Assembly: GCA_002694685.1 (NCBI GenBank)
Contig: NZMW01000001.1
Location: 62,001-126,000 of the forward strand
Origin: Balneola sp.
GTDB taxonomy: Bacteria; Bacteroidota; Rhodothermia; Balneolales; Balneolaceae
Direction of reading: 5' to 3'
Length of the DNA: 64,000 nucleotides
Shown one piece after another: positions 59,348 through 64,000 of this stretch. The translations under genes were made by a program, and so were the position numbers. The first letter of the stretch is position 1. The number at the start of each line of letters is the position of its first letter. The notes under the pieces are model-generated. The model ran no database searches. It was not told where the DNA came from and saw only the letters and a program-made list of their open reading frames with translations.

Positions 59348-60529
59348 ATGTCAAAATCGAATTCGCCTCTATATTTCACATTAGTCCTTTTCTTAGTAGC
59401 GTTTACGGCCTGTTCTGGAGCCAAAGAAGAAACGTCTCAAGTTAAAACCGTTGATGGTGTTATTATGAATCCCTCAACAGGAAAATGGCAGGGGAGTGAT
59501 TACGAGCCCCTTCAATTTGACCTTGTACAGACTATTGATCTTTCAACGATTGAAGAGCCGGTAATAAGCAGCTTGGGGTATTTGAGGCTCGATGATGAGG
59601 GAAATTTCTATTTCTATGATCGAAATATATCTAAGCTTATATCAGTGGATTCGGAGGGGAACCTCCGGTGGGCTGTTGGTCAGGAAGGTAAAGGTCCGGG
59701 AGATTTTGAGAATCCATTTGGGATGGATATCTATAATGATAAAATCTATGTCATGAATGTTCAGGGCTCCAGACTGGATGAATTTGACATGAATGGCTCA
59801 TTTATCAGGAGCTTAGATGTTCCTAAATCAGTTCAATTTCCAAGCTTGGTTGGTATTCGAGAAGATGGGTTGATTCTTTTAAGCGGGGCTAAGTTCGGAA
59901 CGGTTGGTACAGAGATTTATACCGTCCGAATTGGTGATTCTCTACAAGTGGTTGATAATTTCAGCATAATAGAAACAGATGCTGAGGAGTATGAGCGGGC
60001 TACGACCCGAGGAAGTGTGTCGATGGGGGAAGATATGTTTGTCTATTCATTCAGTATCGATTACAAATTCCACACATACAGTTATAGTGGCGAACTGTTA
60101 ACTCAGGTTGATCGAGAATTTGAAGGTGTGTTAGGTCCCGGTATCTATGCCGTTGAGGGAAGTGTAAGTATGTACAGTTTGGGGCGTGTGGGAAGCAGAA
60201 CGATGCTTGATGATGGTAAATATCTTATCGAAGTACGATATCCTACAAATATTAAAGACCCTAATGCTTATGCCCGCCGTGCTTCAACAGGAGAAACCGA
60301 CAGTCCGGAATATGTTGAGTTTCTAGATCTTTATAGCCCCAACCATGAACTTCTCTATACTTTTGACAATAGTGAATTTGTGGAAGGACTTGGTAACTTG
60401 TCTATTCGGGATGCCAACGGATATTATTATTCCCCGTTTAGTTCAGAGCTTATGATCAAAAAGTACGATATAAAATCACGGACAAACGAAATGGAGACAG
60501 AAGAATTTTTTATGGAATCCTCCGATTAA
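59348..60529 (+). CDS. 6-bladed beta-propeller lipoprotein
   Basis: A 393-residue lipoprotein: lipobox near residues 18-24 (AFTACSG). The body has the 6-bladed NHL-like pattern seen in Bacteroidota: LRLDDEGNFYFYDRNISKLI, then WAVGQEGKGPGDFENPFGMD and IYVMNVQGSRLDEFDMNGSF, each a propeller blade with the GxGPGEF-type motif. Such proteins bind ligands or partners at the surface; no enzyme motif is visible. It begins at ATG 59348 and lies 112 bp before the next lipoprotein. Confidence 0.82.
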   Translation: MSKSNSPLYFTLVLFLVAFTACSGAKEETSQVKTVDGVIMNPSTGKWQGSDYEPLQFDLVQTIDLSTIEEPVISSLGYLRLDDEGNFYFYDRNISKLISVDSEGNLRWAVGQEGKGPGDFENPFGMDIYNDKIYVMNVQGSRLDEFDMNGSFIRSLDVPKSVQFPSLVGIREDGLILLSGAKFGTVGTEIYTVRIGDSLQVVDNFSIIETDAEEYERATTRGSVSMGEDMFVYSFSIDYKFHTYSYSGELLTQVDREFEGVLGPGIYAVEGSVSMYSLGRVGSRTMLDDGKYLIEVRYPTNIKDPNAYARRASTGETDSPEYVEFLDLYSPNHELLYTFDNSEFVEGLGNLSIRDANGYYYSPFSSELMIKKYDIKSRTNEMETEEFFMESSD

Positions 60530-60641
60530 TAACTGATAAGAGAGGGTGTTGTTAGTAAATATTAGTCTAAAGATTTGCATACGCCTATCCGATCAAATTG
60601 CCTATATTGGACGACGTAAATTTTAAAAGAATTATTACTAT

Positions 60642-62264
60642 TTGAAGTCCCCTAAAAAGCATCGCTTTCTTTTATTTGGATTGATTATCGCAGGCGCTAT
60701 TTCGTGTGCCACACCCCGGGCACCAACAGGTGGGCCTTCAGATAAAGCCGGTCCTAAAGTGGAATACACTATACCTGAAACCGGAACAACCAATTTTGAT
60801 GGGCGTTCTTTCACCTTTCAGTTTAATGAATTTGTAAATCGTTCTACGGTTGCAAGCGCGATCACCGTGGAGCCTGACTTAGGAATTGAATACAAGTTAG
60901 ACTGGCGTAGAACGCAACTCACCATCGAGTTTGAAGATTCCTTTCCTGATTCAACAACCATCATCTTAACGCTGGGAACAGATCTTTCTGACACCAAAGG
61001 GAATAAACTGGGCAGCCCAATCAGGTTGGCTATTTCTACCGGGGATGAAATTGATCAGGGAGAAGTCTCAGGACGGATTCGACTCGCATCCAATGGGAGA
61101 GGAGCCGGAGATCAGAAAGTATTGCTATATAGGTCACCGTTCGACTTCACCCAAAAAGCCAGCTATGAAGCTCAAACCGATACAGGAGGAGTTTTTGAGT
61201 TTTCTTATTTAGCGGATGGAAGATATAAAGCTCTCTATGTGGATGATCGCAACAGAAACAAAATTTGGGATCAGGGTTCTGAGTCGGCTTACCCTTTTTT
61301 CAAAGAATTCATCACACTAGAGAAAGAAGGTAAGGATACGCTGGATGTAATCTACACTTCACAAATTGATTCTATAGCACCAAACCTTCAAGGGGTAGGG
61401 CTATTTTCTACAAACAGAATGAGGCTCAGGTTTAGTGAAAATGTTAGGATAACAGAAAATACCGAACTGACCATTTTAGACTCGCTGGGAAGCCAATATT
61501 CAACTGCTTATCCGCTCTATATTTCACCCAAGGAGCAATTTGTGGCTTTTGCACAAAGTGAAGAACCGCTACTGGAGAACAAAGACTATACTTTAAGATT
61601 ATCAGGGATAACAGATGCATCGGGTAATTCGGTTGATACATCAGGCTATGCTTTCACAGGTTCGGCTCAGGAAGACACCACCATGCAGCGCCATATTTCG
61701 GCAAACGGAGCAAACGGTATTCTTCAGGATGAAGTGTTTGAAGTTACTTTCGCTGCCCCTATAACTGACACCGACATCATAGACTCTACCGTAGTGATAG
61801 AAGGACAGGTAGATTTTGATGACTGGCCGGAAATGGAAACCAACCGAAATAAGCTTTTGATTAGACCACAGGGTGAGTGGATAGCGGGAGTGGAGTACCA
61901 GTTTTTGGTTTGGAATCCGGTTACTCAGCGCCGAAAGTTGTATGAGCCGCAAGTATGGGATTCAACTGAGTATGGTGAAATTGAAGTGGTCCTTGAGAAT
62001 GTAGATTCTACGGATATACATTACCTCAGAGTACTAAGTCCGGATGGTGAAGAGCAGTCATTTACGAAATTCAATCAAACCACGACGGTTTCAGCATTAC
62101 CACCTCTTTCATACACACTGATCCTATTTAAGGATAAAAACGGCGACGGAAAGTGGAATCGAGGTTCTGTTGTTCCTTACAAATCACCTGAGCGATATTA
62201 TGTCCAGGAAGGACTCCGCGTGCAAGAGGGGTTCACTTCAGGAGTGAACATCAATTTCGATTAA
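60642..62264 (+). CDS. Ig-like (Big_5) domain lipoprotein
   Basis: A 540-residue lipoprotein with a TTG start at 60642; no in-frame ATG follows until well inside, and the N-terminus fits a signal with a lipobox (GAISCATP, near residues 18-24). Residues 30-135 form a Big_5 Ig-like domain (VEYTIPETGTTNF ... RSFTFQFNEFV ... IILTLGTDLSD). Two more beta domains follow, the first like a carboxypeptidase-regulatory fold (near 140-230). The C-terminus carries DKNGDGKWNRGS, a calcium-binding-like loop. Function unknown; probably surface-exposed. Confidence 0.75.
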   Translation: MKSPKKHRFLLFGLIIAGAISCATPRAPTGGPSDKAGPKVEYTIPETGTTNFDGRSFTFQFNEFVNRSTVASAITVEPDLGIEYKLDWRRTQLTIEFEDSFPDSTTIILTLGTDLSDTKGNKLGSPIRLAISTGDEIDQGEVSGRIRLASNGRGAGDQKVLLYRSPFDFTQKASYEAQTDTGGVFEFSYLADGRYKALYVDDRNRNKIWDQGSESAYPFFKEFITLEKEGKDTLDVIYTSQIDSIAPNLQGVGLFSTNRMRLRFSENVRITENTELTILDSLGSQYSTAYPLYISPKEQFVAFAQSEEPLLENKDYTLRLSGITDASGNSVDTSGYAFTGSAQEDTTMQRHISANGANGILQDEVFEVTFAAPITDTDIIDSTVVIEGQVDFDDWPEMETNRNKLLIRPQGEWIAGVEYQFLVWNPVTQRRKLYEPQVWDSTEYGEIEVVLENVDSTDIHYLRVLSPDGEEQSFTKFNQTTTVSALPPLSYTLILFKDKNGDGKWNRGSVVPYKSPERYYVQEGLRVQEGFTSGVNINFD

Positions 62265-62450
62265 AAAGCACAATTTTTTGTTGCTGACATTGAAATTCTA
62301 TGATGTATACCTGCGTTAATCCACCTGAAAGCATTTAAACCCATTTAAAGCATGGATTTTTGAAAATTGTAATATTCGATCAAGAAACTTAAAAATCCCT
62401 GCTGTAATCCGTATCTTCTGGAACCGCTTCCAATATCAATTAATAAGAAT

Positions 62451-64000
62451 ATGTCGGTAAACACTAAAACATCACCAACTAAGAAAGCTTCAGCTCAACC
62501 TTCAAATGCTCAGCATGTGCAGGAGCCGTATTCAGCCAAAAACAAAATTCGCTTTGTAACAGCCGCCAGTTTATTTGATGGCCACGATGCCAGTATCAAC
62601 ATAATGCGTCGTATTTTGCAAAGTAGTGGAGCTGAGGTTATTCACTTAGGCCATAATCGCTCGGTACACGAGATTGTAAACTGCGCTATTCAGGAAGATG
62701 CCCAGGGTATAGCAATAAGTTCTTACCAAGGCGGACACGTTGAGTATTTTAAATATATGATTGAACTGCTCGAAGAGCACGGAGCAGGTCACATCAAAGT
62801 ATTTGGCGGTGGCGGTGGTGTGATTGTTGAGTCTGAAATTGAAGAACTTCATAATGCCGGAGTAACCCGAATCTTTTCAGTAGATGATGGAAGCTCAATG
62901 GGATTGCAGGGCATGATCAACTTCATGCTGAAAGAATGTGACTTCAACCCTCTTTCTGTAGCTAAGCCGGAAATCAAAAAGCTAAAGCAAAGAGATACCA
63001 TTGCACTCTCCAGAGCTTTAACCGCTATTGAGAATGAAGCCGATGATGTGCTTAGCCTGAAAGAAGGCAAGCTGACGGATGCAAAAGGCAAAGAAATTGA
63101 ACTGTCTGAAAAGATCATTCCTTTAGTTGGAATCACCGGAACAGGCGGAGCAGGAAAAAGCTCGCTTACCGATGAACTCGTACGCCGTTTCCTTACAGAA
63201 TTTGAAGACCTCACCATTGGTATTATTTCAGTAGATCCATCCAAGGTGAAAACAGGCGGTGCGCTTTTGGGAGACCGCATCCGAATGAACAGCATTGATA
63301 CCGACAGAGTGTTTATGCGAAGTATGGCAACCCGTGCTTCTAATCGATCTACCAGTAAGGGATTATTGGGAGCTATTGAGCTTTATAAAGCGGCAGGATT
63401 TGATCTTATCGTTGTTGAAACCTCAGGAATTGGACAGAGTGGAACCGAGATTGTAGATATCACTGATATTCCGATGTATGTGATGACCAGTGAGTATGGA
63501 GCTGCTACCCAGCTAGAAAAAATCAACATGCTCGATCTGGCTGAACTGGTTGTGCTTAATAAATTTGAGAAGAAAGGTTCTCTGGATGCACTGCGGGATG
63601 TTCGCAAGCAAATGATTCGAAATATGGGTCAGTGGCATGCCAAGCAGGAAGATATGCCGGTTTACCCAACTATAGCCGCGCAGTTTAATGATGAAGGCGT
63701 GAACCGCTTATTCAAGGCTTTGGTCGATAAGATTAATGGCCATTACAGTATTGGTTGGGAAACCAAGATATACAACAATCCGGCTCCTGCTGAGAACATT
63801 CAGGCACAGGCTATTATCCCCGGAAAACGGGTGAGGTATTTATCTGAGATTTCAGAAACTGTTCGTGATTATCATACTTGGGTGGAAGATCAGGTTGATG
63901 TGGCGTCGAAACTGGATCAGGTTTCAGGAACAATAGATCAGTTAGAAAACTGGAACCCTGATGAAAAAGCGATTATGAAAGACAATCTCTCTACGATGAG
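62451..64000 (+). CDS. icmF: Fused isobutyryl-CoA mutase IcmF, 5' part (cut by window end)
   Basis: From ATG 62451 the frame stays open to the window edge, giving 516 codons of a longer protein (the family is about 1100 residues). After a 30-residue Ser/Ala-rich start comes the B12-binding domain, with the cobalt-ligand motif FDGHDASINIMRRIL (near 43-57) and ISSYQGGHVEYFKYM, then GGGG. From about 220 there is a MeaB-like G-protein chaperone: P-loop GITGTGGAGKSSL, Mg site IISVDPS, ETSGIGQSGTE and NKFEKKG. The mutase barrel must follow beyond 64000. It needs coenzyme B12 and isomerises isobutyryl- and n-butyryl-CoA or related acyl-CoAs. Confidence 0.93.
   Translation, partial: MSVNTKTSPTKKASAQPSNAQHVQEPYSAKNKIRFVTAASLFDGHDASINIMRRILQSSGAEVIHLGHNRSVHEIVNCAIQEDAQGIAISSYQGGHVEYFKYMIELLEEHGAGHIKVFGGGGGVIVESEIEELHNAGVTRIFSVDDGSSMGLQGMINFMLKECDFNPLSVAKPEIKKLKQRDTIALSRALTAIENEADDVLSLKEGKLTDAKGKEIELSEKIIPLVGITGTGGAGKSSLTDELVRRFLTEFEDLTIGIISVDPSKVKTGGALLGDRIRMNSIDTDRVFMRSMATRASNRSTSKGLLGAIELYKAAGFDLIVVETSGIGQSGTEIVDITDIPMYVMTSEYGAATQLEKINMLDLAELVVLNKFEKKGSLDALRDVRKQMIRNMGQWHAKQEDMPVYPTIAAQFNDEGVNRLFKALVDKINGHYSIGWETKIYNNPAPAENIQAQAIIPGKRVRYLSEISETVRDYHTWVEDQVDVASKLDQVSGTIDQLENWNPDEKAIMKDNLSTM

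Noticed and set aside
1-64000. CRISPR arrays, tRNA or rRNA genes
   Set aside because: No regularly spaced direct repeats and no cloverleaf or rRNA-like sequence were found by eye; a tRNA scan would be the decisive check.

Overview
The window reads as chromosomal DNA of a Bacteroidota-like organism of the Balneolales/Rhodothermota type. The main clues are a C-terminal type IX secretion sorting domain (FxLEQNYPNPFNPxT type) on the protein ending at 12066, a PID-CTERM small protein beside it, many lipoproteins and AQ-cleaved signal peptides, a DUF5117-type metalloprotease, weak Shine-Dalgarno sites, and a gene mix (MMPL/RND exporter, TrkAH, LytTR, ECF sigma with TPR kinase) usual in marine members. 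This assignment is inference. I saw no rRNA, tRNA, CRISPR array or recognisable transposase or integrase.

Layout. 1-6900: end of a surface-polysaccharide region (partial CDS, two sulfotransferases, a flippase), then myo-inositol-1-phosphate synthase with a CTP:inositol-phosphate cytidylyltransferase-like enzyme and a lipocalin-like secreted protein. 7300-12350: RND/MMPL exporter, T9SS-sorted surface protein, PID-CTERM protein. 12390-17330: Ser/Thr kinase with TPRs, its ECF sigma factor, and a COG2509 FAD dehydrogenase. 17400-19520: an AT-rich cassette-like island carrying a DUF1905 protein, an endonuclease III and a cupin, bounded by structures resembling integron attC sites. 19520-26920: small metabolic genes, a membrane LytTR regulator, a secreted intradiol-dioxygenase-like lipoprotein, YceI, and the trkA-trkH potassium operon. 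27025-35540: a tightly coupled three-gene operon (histidine kinase, LysM/FecR protein, 1540-residue PKD-repeat protein) with a small winged-helix gene divergent from it. 36040-45533: metalloprotease, alanine dehydrogenase, then a repeat-rich zone around a DUF559 nuclease gene, a YdjM-like membrane hydrolase, a LolC/E permease and lysyl-tRNA synthetase. 45900-52500: lineage-specific outer-membrane proteins and lipoproteins. 52550-59050: NAD-salvage operon pncB-pncA-FAD oxidase, and the COG3014/LPP20/LpoB envelope operon. 59350-64000: beta-propeller lipoprotein, Big_5 lipoprotein, and the 5' part of fused isobutyryl-CoA mutase icmF, cut by the window edge.

Most striking to me: (1) three direct copies of a roughly 245-265 bp element with imperfect inverted termini, two of which tightly bracket a DUF559 nuclease gene and which show a compensatory base change in the terminal stem; (2) the attC-like cassette island at 17551-19515 with no integrase in view; (3) the histidine kinase/FecR/PKD operon with no response regulator. 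The rest is mostly ordinary chromosomal content.
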